NCBI GenBank assembly: GCA_035286595.1
Contig: DATEDA010000118.1
Span: forward strand, 1 to 64,000
Direction of reading: 5' to 3'
DNA from: DATEDA01 sp035286595
Lineage (GTDB): Bacteria; Pseudomonadota; Gammaproteobacteria; Burkholderiales; SG8-39
Length of the DNA stretch: 64,000 nt
Both the position numbers and the translations under genes were made by a program. Below the pieces are notes generated by a model. That model did no database searches. It saw only the letters and a program-made list of their open reading frames with translations, and was not told the DNA's origin. Of the stretch, positions 1 to 7,126 are shown piece by piece (positions within the stretch are counted from its first letter, which is position 1; every line of letters starts with the position of its first letter).

Positions 1-1766
1 CGCGAGCGTCGGGCCATGAGAAGAAACAGGATCACGGTGACGGTCAGGGTCGCGATCACCAGCAGGAGCGCCAGCGACTCCCACGTGCTCCTGTCGATTC
101 CGATCCGCGTCATCAGGCTGCGTTGGCGCTCGGGGTTGTAGCCCAGCACCCAGACGTTCCACTTGTGCGCCACCGCCTCCCACTGGTGGCGGAGGCTCCG
201 CAGCCACTCCAGCTCGGCACGCAGCATGAGCGACTGCTCGCCCTCGCGCACCGAGCGCGCAAGCCCGGCTTCGACGCGGCCCGGCGCCGCCGTCGCGGTC
301 GGATCGACGCGCACCCAGCCGCGGCCGCGCAGGTACACCTCGACCCAGGCGTGCGCGTCGGACTGGCGCACGATCATGTAGCCATCGACCGGGTTCACCT
401 CGCCGCCCTGATAGCCGGTCACGATCCGCGCCGGCACGCCGGCGGCGCGCATGAGCACCGCGAACGCGGAGGAGAAGTGCTCGCAGAATCCGCTCCTGGT
501 CTGAAACAGGAAATCGTCGATCGAGTCGCGGCCGAGCGGCGGCGGTGCGAGCGTGTACTCGAGCCCGCCGCGCCGGAACCAGTCGACGGCGGCGGCGACG
601 ACGCGCTCGTCGGTCCGGGCTCCGTGGCGCCAGCTCTGCGCGAGCGCCACTGCGCGCGGATTGAAACCTTCGGGGAGCGCGCGCGCCGCGGCGAGCTCCT
701 CCGGAGTCGCGCCGCCGGTCGCCCGGTATTCCAGGAACGAGCTCATCTCGTAGCGTATCCGGGTGCGGACGGGCCGGCGCGCGATCAGCTGGAAGTCGCC
801 GGTGGCACCGGCGTCCGGCGGAACCCTGGCCGCCATCTCCAGGGCGAAGAGCCACTGCCGCTCGTGCGGCTCGAGCGTCACCGTGTAGAAGATCGCGGTG
901 CCGATCGGCTCGAACCGCGCGAACTCGGAGACGCGAACGTCGCCCGCACGCCAGGTGCGGCCGTCGAACTGCCAGAACACCGGCCCGCGCCAGTACAGGC
1001 GCTTGCGCTCCGGCGGCTGGCCGTCGAAGCTCGCCCGGAAGGCGACCGCGTCCGACTGCGAGAGCAGGCTGATGTTGCCGGGCGTCATCGAGTCGGAGAG
1101 CCCGGTCGTCGCCCCGAATGCGTCCACCGGCACGCCCCACATCGGCCCCTGCACGCGCGGGAACAGGAAGAACGTGATGACCATGACCGGCACGCCCTGC
1201 GCGAGGAGCACGGTCGCCAGCCTTGCCGCCTCCCGGAGCGGGCGCCGCGGACCGTGGATGGCGACGAGGCTCGCGGTGAGCGCGATCGCGGTGGCGAGCA
1301 TGAGCGCCGCAGTGGCGACCGTCTGGCTGTAGAAGAAGCTCGTGAGCGCGAGGAAGTAGCAGAGGAAGGTCACGATCACCGCGTCGCGGCGGGTCTTCGT
1401 CTCCATCAGCTTGAGCGACAGGAACAGCACGAGCAGCGCGACGCCGGCGTCGCGCCCGATGATCGTGCGGTAGTTCAGGTAGATGGCGCCCATGCCGCAG
1501 ACGACCAGCACCGTCAGCAGCCACCGCCGCGGGAGCCGCTCGTTCCTCCAGGCCGCCCAACTGCGCCACGCGAGCATCGCGGTCGCGAGCAGCGTCACCC
1601 ACCACGGCAGGCGGAGCGCGTGCGGCGCGGCGGTGAGCGCGACGCTCGTCAGGAGGACCAGCGCTGTCGGCAGCGGGAGCGGGGGGTCGGAGGCGACCGC
1701 CCGGGACTCCCTCGCGGGCGACCTCGCGGCCCGCTCCACCCGGGCGTCAACCGTCGTCGCGGGCAT
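1..1766 (-). CDS. tgpA: TgpA-type transglutaminase-like membrane protein (DUF3488), 3' end cut by window edge
   Basis: Inner-membrane protein with a periplasmic transglutaminase/cysteine-protease fold. The first ~190 residues of the visible 588 contain several hydrophobic segments (DUF3488). A transglutaminase core follows, with a visible triad: Cys428 in SGFCEHFSS, His472 in DAHAWVE and Asp488 in VRVDPT. A further hydrophobic stretch lies at the left edge, where the gene leaves the window. I chose the ATG at 1766, which overlaps the end of the DUF58 gene by 20 nt; an in-frame GTG at 1739 is an alternative. It is the third gene of a MoxR-DUF58-TgpA operon, a widespread trio whose substrate is generally not known. 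The family is clear; the cellular role is not. Confidence 0.9.
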   Translation of the reverse strand, partial: MPATTVDARVERAARSPARESRAVASDPPLPLPTALVLLTSVALTAAPHALRLPWWVTLLATAMLAWRSWAAWRNERLPRRWLLTVLVVCGMGAIYLNYRTIIGRDAGVALLVLFLSLKLMETKTRRDAVIVTFLCYFLALTSFFYSQTVATAALMLATAIALTASLVAIHGPRRPLREAARLATVLLAQGVPVMVITFFLFPRVQGPMWGVPVDAFGATTGLSDSMTPGNISLLSQSDAVAFRASFDGQPPERKRLYWRGPVFWQFDGRTWRAGDVRVSEFARFEPIGTAIFYTVTLEPHERQWLFALEMAARVPPDAGATGDFQLIARRPVRTRIRYEMSSFLEYRATGGATPEELAAARALPEGFNPRAVALAQSWRHGARTDERVVAAAVDWFRRGGLEYTLAPPPLGRDSIDDFLFQTRSGFCEHFSSAFAVLMRAAGVPARIVTGYQGGEVNPVDGYMIVRQSDAHAWVEVYLRGRGWVRVDPTATAAPGRVEAGLARSVREGEQSLMLRAELEWLRSLRHQWEAVAHKWNVWVLGYNPERQRSLMTRIGIDRSTWESLALLLVIATLTVTVILFLLMARRS

Positions 1767-2727
1767 CGAACAGCGCCAGGGCCTTGAGACAGGCGTCGCA
1801 GTGGCTCTCGCCGAGATCGGGGCCGAGCTCGCGTCCGGGCAGTCGCAGCCCGTACGAGACGCCCGCGGCCTCGGCGAGGAGCACTTGCCGCGTGAGACGG
1901 GACAACCGCGCCTCGAGATCGAGCGACGGCGGCAGCGCGGCGAAATCGAGCCAGAGCTCGGAGGCGCCGCGGCCGGTGAACACTTTCGTGAGCAGGACCT
2001 GCTCGCGCGCGGCCGACTTCCAGGCGATGTGTCGCGGGGAATCCCCGCGCTGATAGGGGCGCAGCGCCGCGAAGTCGTCGCTGCCGGTGCCGGCGTGCGC
2101 CGCATCGCCGTGGTCGGGGATGAACGTCAGCGGCGGGAGGGGCGAGTCGTCGGGGCGCGGATAGACGAGCGCTTTCATGTCCGGCTGGACGTAGCTCCAG
2201 GCGCGGCACAGCCCGACCGGATAGCGGGTCTCGACCGTCACGCGCGGCAGCTGCAGCCAGCCGCGGTGCAGCGCCGGCAGCGACAGCGCCGCCGCGGCGC
2301 TCGCGCGTGCCGGCACGTCGAAGGTGTCCGCGGCCGCCGCGAAGCTCGCCGTGATCGCCACGCGGTCGAACTTGCCCGGGTTGTCGAAATGGAGATGGAA
2401 CCGGACCGCGCCGCCCGCGAACGCCGGCTCCACCCGGCCGGCGCTGACCGCGAGGTGCGCGAGGTTGCGATAGGTGTGCAGGATCGACACCACGCCCATG
2501 CCCGCGAGGAGAAACGTGAGGATATAGCCGAGCGAGAGCTGGTAGTTGATCGAGCCGATCAGCATCAGTCCGAGCGCCGCGCCGAACAGGAGGCCGTAGC
2601 GGGTCGGAAGGATGTAGACGCGCCGCTGCGTGAGGACGACGGTCCCGCGCTCCGGCGCCGCCCGGCCCGAGAAGAAGCGCCAGAACTGGTAGACCTGGGA
2701 GCGCTGGAGGACGCGTTGGAGGTTCAC
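1747..2727 (-). CDS. DUF58 domain protein of the MoxR/TgpA operon
   Basis: 326-aa protein. Two adjacent hydrophobic segments at about residues 40-80 should anchor it in the membrane. The C-terminal half carries the DUF58 signature, including the RPYQRGDSPRHIAWKSAA stretch. DUF58 proteins have a von Willebrand A-like fold and are almost always encoded beside a MoxR ATPase, which is thought to act on them as a chaperone. The start at 2727 is 33 nt after the moxR stop. The gene overlaps the downstream transglutaminase gene, so all three are probably translated together. Function beyond family membership is not known. Confidence 0.88.
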   Translation of the reverse strand: MNLQRVLQRSQVYQFWRFFSGRAAPERGTVVLTQRRVYILPTRYGLLFGAALGLMLIGSINYQLSLGYILTFLLAGMGVVSILHTYRNLAHLAVSAGRVEPAFAGGAVRFHLHFDNPGKFDRVAITASFAAAADTFDVPARASAAAALSLPALHRGWLQLPRVTVETRYPVGLCRAWSYVQPDMKALVYPRPDDSPLPPLTFIPDHGDAAHAGTGSDDFAALRPYQRGDSPRHIAWKSAAREQVLLTKVFTGRGASELWLDFAALPPSLDLEARLSRLTRQVLLAEAAGVSYGLRLPGRELGPDLGESHCDACLKALALFDARDDG

Positions 2728-2760
2728 GACCGCCTGCGAGCTCGCCGCGCGGAGCCGCTT

Positions 2761-3678
2761 CTAGGGGATGGGCACTGCCTCGACGAGCCCGACGGCGATG
2801 TCGGAGCTCGTGCGGCGCACGCCGTTGACCACGGGATGCAGCCGATGGGTGGCGACGCCGGGCAGCACGGCCTGGACGTCCTCGGGCAGCACGTGGTCAC
2901 GGCCCTCGACCAGTGCCCAGGCGCGCGCGCACGCGGTGAGCGCCAGCGCGGCGCGCGGCGACAGGCCGGTGACGAACTCGGGCGAGCGCCGCGTGTGCTC
3001 GACGATCGCCTGGATGTAGTCGAAGAGCGCCGGCGCCACGTGCACCCGCTTCACGAGGTTCTGCAGCTCGACCAGCTCGCCCGGGTTCAGGCACGGCTCG
3101 AGCGCGGCGATCAGGTCCCGCCGCTCGATGCCCTGGAGCAGCGCGCGCTCGGCGTCGCGGTCGGGATAGCCGAGCTCGATTCGCATCTGGAAGCGGTCGA
3201 GCTGCGACTCGGGCAGCGGGAACGTCCCGACCTGATGCGACGGGTTCTGGGTGGCGACGACGAAGAACGGCTCGGGCAGCCGCCGCGTCTCGCCTTCGGC
3301 GGTGACCTGGTGCTCTTCCATCGCCTCGAGCAGCGCGCTCTGCGTCTTCGGCGTTGCGCGGTTCACCTCGTCGGCCAGGATCAGCTGGGCGAAGATCGGG
3401 CCGGGGTGGAATTTGAAGGTTCCCGAGTCGCGCTCGTAGATCGACACGCCGAGGATGTCGGCCGGCAGCATGTCGCTCGTGAACTGGATGCGGTGAAACC
3501 CGAGCCCGAGCGACCGCGCGAGGACGTGCGCCAGCGTGGTCTTGCCGACCCCGGGCAGGTCCTCGATCAGGAGGTGGCCGCGGGCGAGCAGGCACGCGAG
3601 CGCCATGCGGATCTGGCGCTCCTTGCCGAGGATCACCCGGCTCGCCTGCTGGGTCACGCGCTGGAGGGACGACGACAT
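2761..3678 (-). CDS. MoxR family AAA+ ATPase
   Basis: AAA+ ATPase of the MoxR branch, about 305 aa. Walker A is GVGKTT, Walker B is LILADEVNRA, sensor 1 is VVATQNP, and the C-terminal lid contains GLSPRAALAL. MoxR proteins act as chaperones in the maturation or assembly of partner proteins. Here the partners should be the two membrane proteins encoded downstream (DUF58 and TgpA). The start is uncertain: an in-frame TTG at 3702 would add eight residues, and neither start has a strong Shine-Dalgarno sequence. First gene of the operon. Confidence 0.9.
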   Translation of the reverse strand: MSSSLQRVTQQASRVILGKERQIRMALACLLARGHLLIEDLPGVGKTTLAHVLARSLGLGFHRIQFTSDMLPADILGVSIYERDSGTFKFHPGPIFAQLILADEVNRATPKTQSALLEAMEEHQVTAEGETRRLPEPFFVVATQNPSHQVGTFPLPESQLDRFQMRIELGYPDRDAERALLQGIERRDLIAALEPCLNPGELVELQNLVKRVHVAPALFDYIQAIVEHTRRSPEFVTGLSPRAALALTACARAWALVEGRDHVLPEDVQAVLPGVATHRLHPVVNGVRRTSSDIAVGLVEAVPIP

Positions 3679-3708
3679 TGGCGCACTTGCGAGTTGAGAC
3701 AAAGCATT

Positions 3709-3714
3709 AGTGTA
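3709..3714 (-). promoter_or_regulatory. candidate -10 element for the moxR operon
   Basis: On the minus strand TACACT reads 3714 to 3709, five of six bases matching TATAAT. Transcription would start near 3702, which is exactly the alternative TTG codon of moxR and 24 nt before the ATG at 3678. No convincing -35 was found. Confidence 0.35.
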
Positions 3715-3768
3715 GCCCCGCGTGCGCTATGATTTCTATCGGTTCCGGTGAGGAGTGAGGAATATTCG

Positions 3769-4692
3769 ATGGCGACCGCGTTCATCGGCCATGCCGATTG
3801 CATGAAGCACGACATGGGTGCCTACCATCCGGAATGCCCGGCGCGGCTCGCCGCCATCGACGACCAGCTGATCGCGTCCGGCATCGCCGGGTACCTCCAG
3901 CACCACGCCGCGCCGCTCGCCACTGCCGAGCAGCTCGCGCGGGCCCATCCGCGCGAGTACATCGAGGCGATCCGCGCAGCGGCACCGCAGCGGGGCATCG
4001 TGCACCTCGACCCGGACACGGCGATGAGCCCCGGCACCTGGGGCGCGGCGCTCCGCGCCGCCGGGGCGGCGGTCCTCGCGACCGACCTGGTGGTCGGCGG
4101 CGAGGCGGAGAGCGCGTTCTGCAGCGTCCGCCCGCCGGGGCACCACGCCACGCGGACCCGCGCGATGGGGTTCTGCATCTTCAACAACGTGGCGGTGGCG
4201 GCGCTGCACGCGCTGGAGCACCATGGGCTGGAGCGCGTGGCGATCGTCGATTTCGACGTCCATCACGGCAACGGGACCGAGGATATCTTCTCCGACGACG
4301 AGCGGGCGCTGATGGTCAGCACCTTCCAGCACCCGTTCTATCCCTACAGCGGCGCCGATAACCCGGCGCGGAACATGGTCAACGTGCCGCTGCCCGGGGG
4401 CGCCGGCAGCCAGGCCTTCCGCGACGCGGTCGAGAGCCGCTGGGTGCCGGCGCTCGAAGACTTCGAGCCCCAGCTCGTCCTCTTCTCCGCCGGGTTCGAC
4501 GCGCACGTCGAGGACGACATGGCGATGCTCCGGCTCGTCGACCAGGACTACGCCTGGGTCACGCAGCAGGTGAAGCGCGTCGCCGACCGCCACGCGGGCG
4601 GACGGATCGTCTCGGTCCTCGAAGGGGGTTACGCGCTGTCCGCGCTCGGGCGCAGCGTCGTCCAGCACCTGCGGGTGCTGGGCGGCTTCTGA
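3769..4692 (+). CDS. histone deacetylase superfamily / acetylpolyamine amidohydrolase-like protein
   Basis: 307-aa zinc-dependent deacetylase of the arginase/HDAC fold. Visible active-site landmarks are the RPPGHHA tandem histidines, the metal ligands in DFDVHHGNGT, FSAGFDAH, and the C-terminal EGGY. Bacterial members remove acetyl groups from polyamines, small molecules or acetyl-lysine. The substrate cannot be told from sequence. ATG 3769 is preceded by GAGG at eight bases and is preferred over the in-frame GTG at 3748. Stands alone, divergent from moxR. Confidence 0.9.
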   Translation: MATAFIGHADCMKHDMGAYHPECPARLAAIDDQLIASGIAGYLQHHAAPLATAEQLARAHPREYIEAIRAAAPQRGIVHLDPDTAMSPGTWGAALRAAGAAVLATDLVVGGEAESAFCSVRPPGHHATRTRAMGFCIFNNVAVAALHALEHHGLERVAIVDFDVHHGNGTEDIFSDDERALMVSTFQHPFYPYSGADNPARNMVNVPLPGGAGSQAFRDAVESRWVPALEDFEPQLVLFSAGFDAHVEDDMAMLRLVDQDYAWVTQQVKRVADRHAGGRIVSVLEGGYALSALGRSVVQHLRVLGGF

Positions 4693-4710
4693 CGATCGGC
4701 TCGAGGCCGT

Positions 4711-5787
4711 TCAGGCCTGAGCAGCCGCGAACTCGCGCCCCGCGAAGGCGCGCAGCGCCTCCGCCAGGCCGGCGATGGAAGCGGGCGAGAGGTCGCCGGG
4801 GCGCAGCACTTGCGCCGCCGCGAGTCCCGCGTAGTTCCTCTGCGTCGAGCGGCGGTAGGCGGGGTCGTAGTGCGCGACGAGCAGCTCCTCGACCAGCCGC
4901 TCCCACTCGCCGCGATCGGCAAGCCGCTGCCAGGCGCCGATCGCACCGCGTCCGTGCAGCCCGACGAGGCAGTCGAGCTGCGCCTTGAGCTGCGCCGGGT
5001 CGGCGAGGAAGTGCCCGTACTCGGCAATGAGGAACTTGACGCGCGCCGCGATGGGCGCCTCGACTCGCACGCAGTCGCCGGCGCGCATCGTCTCGAGCAG
5101 CGCGTCGGGCACCTGCAGCTGGCCGATCTTCTTGCTCTCCGCCTCGACGAACACGGGGGTGTGGGGATCGAGCTTCCGCAGCGCGTCCCAAGCCCGAGTC
5201 TCGAACAGCTTCTGCGAGGGCTGCGGCTCGCCCGGCAGATCGCCAAGCACCGAGCCGCGATGGGCCGCCATCCGCTCGAGGTCGAGCACCTGGGCGCCGG
5301 CGGCGCCGAGCGCCTCGAGCAAGCGGCTTTTCCCGCTGCCGGTCTCGCCGCAGAGGACGACGTAACGGAACTCGCGCGGGAGGCGTTCGAGCTGCGCGAG
5401 CACCTCGCGCCGGTAGGCCTTGTAACCCCCCTGGAGCTGCGCCGCCTGCCAGCCGATCCTGCGGAGCACGTGGACCATGGCGCCGGAGCGCTCGCCGCCG
5501 CGCCAGCAGTAGACGAGCGGCCGCCAGCTGCGGTCGCGCCGGAAGAAGGTCTGCTCGAGATGGCGGGCGATGTTGCGCGCGACGAGCGTGGCCCCGCGCT
5601 TCTTCGAATCGAACGGCGAGACTTGCTTGTACATCTTGCCGATCTCCGCGCGCTCGGCGTCGTCGAGCACCGGATGGTTCGCGGCGCCCGGCACGTGGTC
5701 CTCGGCGAACTCCGACGGCGAGCGGACGTCGATCACCTCGTCGAAGAGGGCGATCTCACGCACGCTGGTCGATTCGGGGAACTTCAC
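4711..5787 (-). CDS. mnmH: tRNA 2-selenouridine synthase
   Basis: Replaces the sulfur of 2-thiouridine at the tRNA wobble position with selenium, using selenophosphate and a geranylated intermediate. The 358-aa product has an N-terminal rhodanese domain with catalytic Cys94 in YCWRGGERS. A P-loop domain follows, with Walker A GETGSGKS at residues 147-154. The GTG at 5787 gives the family's usual N-terminus just before the IDVRSPSEF rhodanese motif; a GTG at 5763 is possible. Its presence implies a selenophosphate supply (SelD) elsewhere in the genome. Convergent with the deacetylase gene, 18 nt apart. Confidence 0.92.
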   Translation of the reverse strand: MKFPESTSVREIALFDEVIDVRSPSEFAEDHVPGAANHPVLDDAERAEIGKMYKQVSPFDSKKRGATLVARNIARHLEQTFFRRDRSWRPLVYCWRGGERSGAMVHVLRRIGWQAAQLQGGYKAYRREVLAQLERLPREFRYVVLCGETGSGKSRLLEALGAAGAQVLDLERMAAHRGSVLGDLPGEPQPSQKLFETRAWDALRKLDPHTPVFVEAESKKIGQLQVPDALLETMRAGDCVRVEAPIAARVKFLIAEYGHFLADPAQLKAQLDCLVGLHGRGAIGAWQRLADRGEWERLVEELLVAHYDPAYRRSTQRNYAGLAAAQVLRPGDLSPASIAGLAEALRAFAGREFAAAQA

Positions 5788-5828
5788 GGGAGTGCGGCCT
5801 GCGGAACCTCGACGGCGGATTCTACCCG

Positions 5829-6431
5829 CTACTTCCGGAGCAGCGGCTGCAGCTCGCTCCACACCGTCTCGAGCATCAGCGGCTGCGCGGCCTCGGTCGG
5901 ATGGATCTGGTCGGGCTGGAACAGCTCGCGGCGCTCGCCGATGCCATCGAGCAGGAACGGGACGTAGGCCGCCCGGTGCTGCTTCGCCACTTCCGCAAAG
6001 GCCCGAGAGAACTCCTCGGTGTACTGTCGCCCGTAGTTCGGCGGGATGCGCATGCCGACGACGAGCACCCGCGCCTTGCGCGCCTGCGCGGCGCGGACGA
6101 TCTTCGTCAGGTTGGCCTTCATCTCGGCGACCGGCAGTCCCCGCAACCCGTCGTTGCCGCCGAGCGCGAGGACGACGATGTCGGGCCGGAAGCGCTCCAG
6201 CGCATCGCCGATGCGCGCCGCGCCGCCGCTCGTCGTCTCGCCGGAGATGCTCGCGTTCACGACTGTATAATTGCTTCGCTTCAGCCGTTCGCCGAGCAGA
6301 CTCACCCAACCGTCCTTCTGGCTGATCCCGTACGCCGCCGACAGGCTGTCGCCGTAGACGAGGACGGTCCCGGCCGCCGCGGACGCGGCGCTCCAGGCGG
6401 CGCACAACGCAAAGACGAACCCTCGCAACAT
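5829..6431 (-). CDS. tesA: periplasmic arylesterase / lysophospholipase, SGNH hydrolase
   Basis: 200-aa SGNH-fold esterase with a signal peptide of about 20 residues, so it is exported. The blocks of the family are all visible: GDSLSAAYG (nucleophile Ser), the NASISGETT block with Gly, GGNDGLRG (Asn of the oxyanion hole), and DQIHPT (catalytic Asp and His). TesA hydrolyses acyl-CoAs, esters and lysophospholipids in vitro. It is divergent from ybbA, and the two annotated ATG codons interlock in a single CATG, a compact form of the conserved tesA-ybbA-ybbP arrangement. Confidence 0.93.
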   Translation of the reverse strand: MLRGFVFALCAAWSAASAAAGTVLVYGDSLSAAYGISQKDGWVSLLGERLKRSNYTVVNASISGETTSGGAARIGDALERFRPDIVVLALGGNDGLRGLPVAEMKANLTKIVRAAQARKARVLVVGMRIPPNYGRQYTEEFSRAFAEVAKQHRAAYVPFLLDGIGERRELFQPDQIHPTEAAQPLMLETVWSELQPLLRK

Positions 6432-7122
6432 GGATGTCGGAAATCAGCGGCCGATCGTGAAGGCGACCGGCCTGTCGAAAATCGTGCCCCTCGTGGCCAA
6501 CGGCGGGGCGACGCAACTCGCCATTCTCCAGGATATCGATCTTGCGGTCATGTCGAGCGAGGCGGTCGCCGTGGTCGGCGCCTCGGGCTCCGGCAAGTCG
6601 ACGCTCCTCGCGCTGCTCGCCGGGCTCGACACGCCGACGCGCGGCTCGGTCGCGCTCGACGGGGTCGAGCTCTTCGCGCTCGACGAGGACGGCCGGGCGG
6701 AGCTCCGCAAGCGCCTCGTCGGCTTCGTGTTCCAGTCGTTCCAGCTGCTCGCGCCGCTGAACGCCGTGGAGAACGTGATGCTGCCGCTCGAGCTCTCCGG
6801 CGATCCCGACGCCAGCCGCAAGGCGCGCGAGATGCTCGAGCGCGTGGGCCTGGGCGAGCGGCTGCGGCACTATCCGAAATACCTTTCCGGCGGCGAGCAG
6901 CAGCGCGTCGCGCTCGCGCGCGCGTTCGTGATGCGGCCGAAGCTGCTGCTCGCCGACGAGCCGACCGGAAACCTCGACGCGGCGACCGGTGCGGGCATCA
7001 TCGATCTCATCTTCGAGCTCAACGCGGAACAAGGGACCACGCTCGTGATGGTGACCCACGACGAGGCGCTCGCACGCCGGTGCAGCCGCACGGTGCGGCT
7101 GGCCGCGGGCCGGATCCAGTAG
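6430..7122 (+). CDS. ybbA: ABC transporter ATP-binding protein YbbA (LolD-like)
   Basis: 230-aa ATPase of the MacB/LolD class. It has Walker A GASGSGKST at residues 50-58, a Q-loop in VFQSFQLL, the signature LSGGEQQRVALARA, Walker B LLLADEPTGN and an H-loop VTHDE. It pairs with the large permease YbbP encoded 4 nt downstream. Such systems act by mechanotransmission rather than by classical transport. Together with tesA they are proposed to handle lipids or lipoproteins in the envelope. The first ~15 residues are not conserved, so a slightly later start (for example the GTG at 6436) is possible. Confidence 0.92.
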   Translation: MDVGNQRPIVKATGLSKIVPLVANGGATQLAILQDIDLAVMSSEAVAVVGASGSGKSTLLALLAGLDTPTRGSVALDGVELFALDEDGRAELRKRLVGFVFQSFQLLAPLNAVENVMLPLELSGDPDASRKAREMLERVGLGERLRHYPKYLSGGEQQRVALARAFVMRPKLLLADEPTGNLDAATGAGIIDLIFELNAEQGTTLVMVTHDEALARRCSRTVRLAAGRIQ

Positions 7123-7126
7123 CGCC

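Noticed and set aside
123..1787. Plus-strand open frame of about 554 codons at the left end
   Set aside because: It shadows the minus-strand transglutaminase gene, whose catalytic triad is intact; the plus-strand product is low-complexity and Arg-rich.
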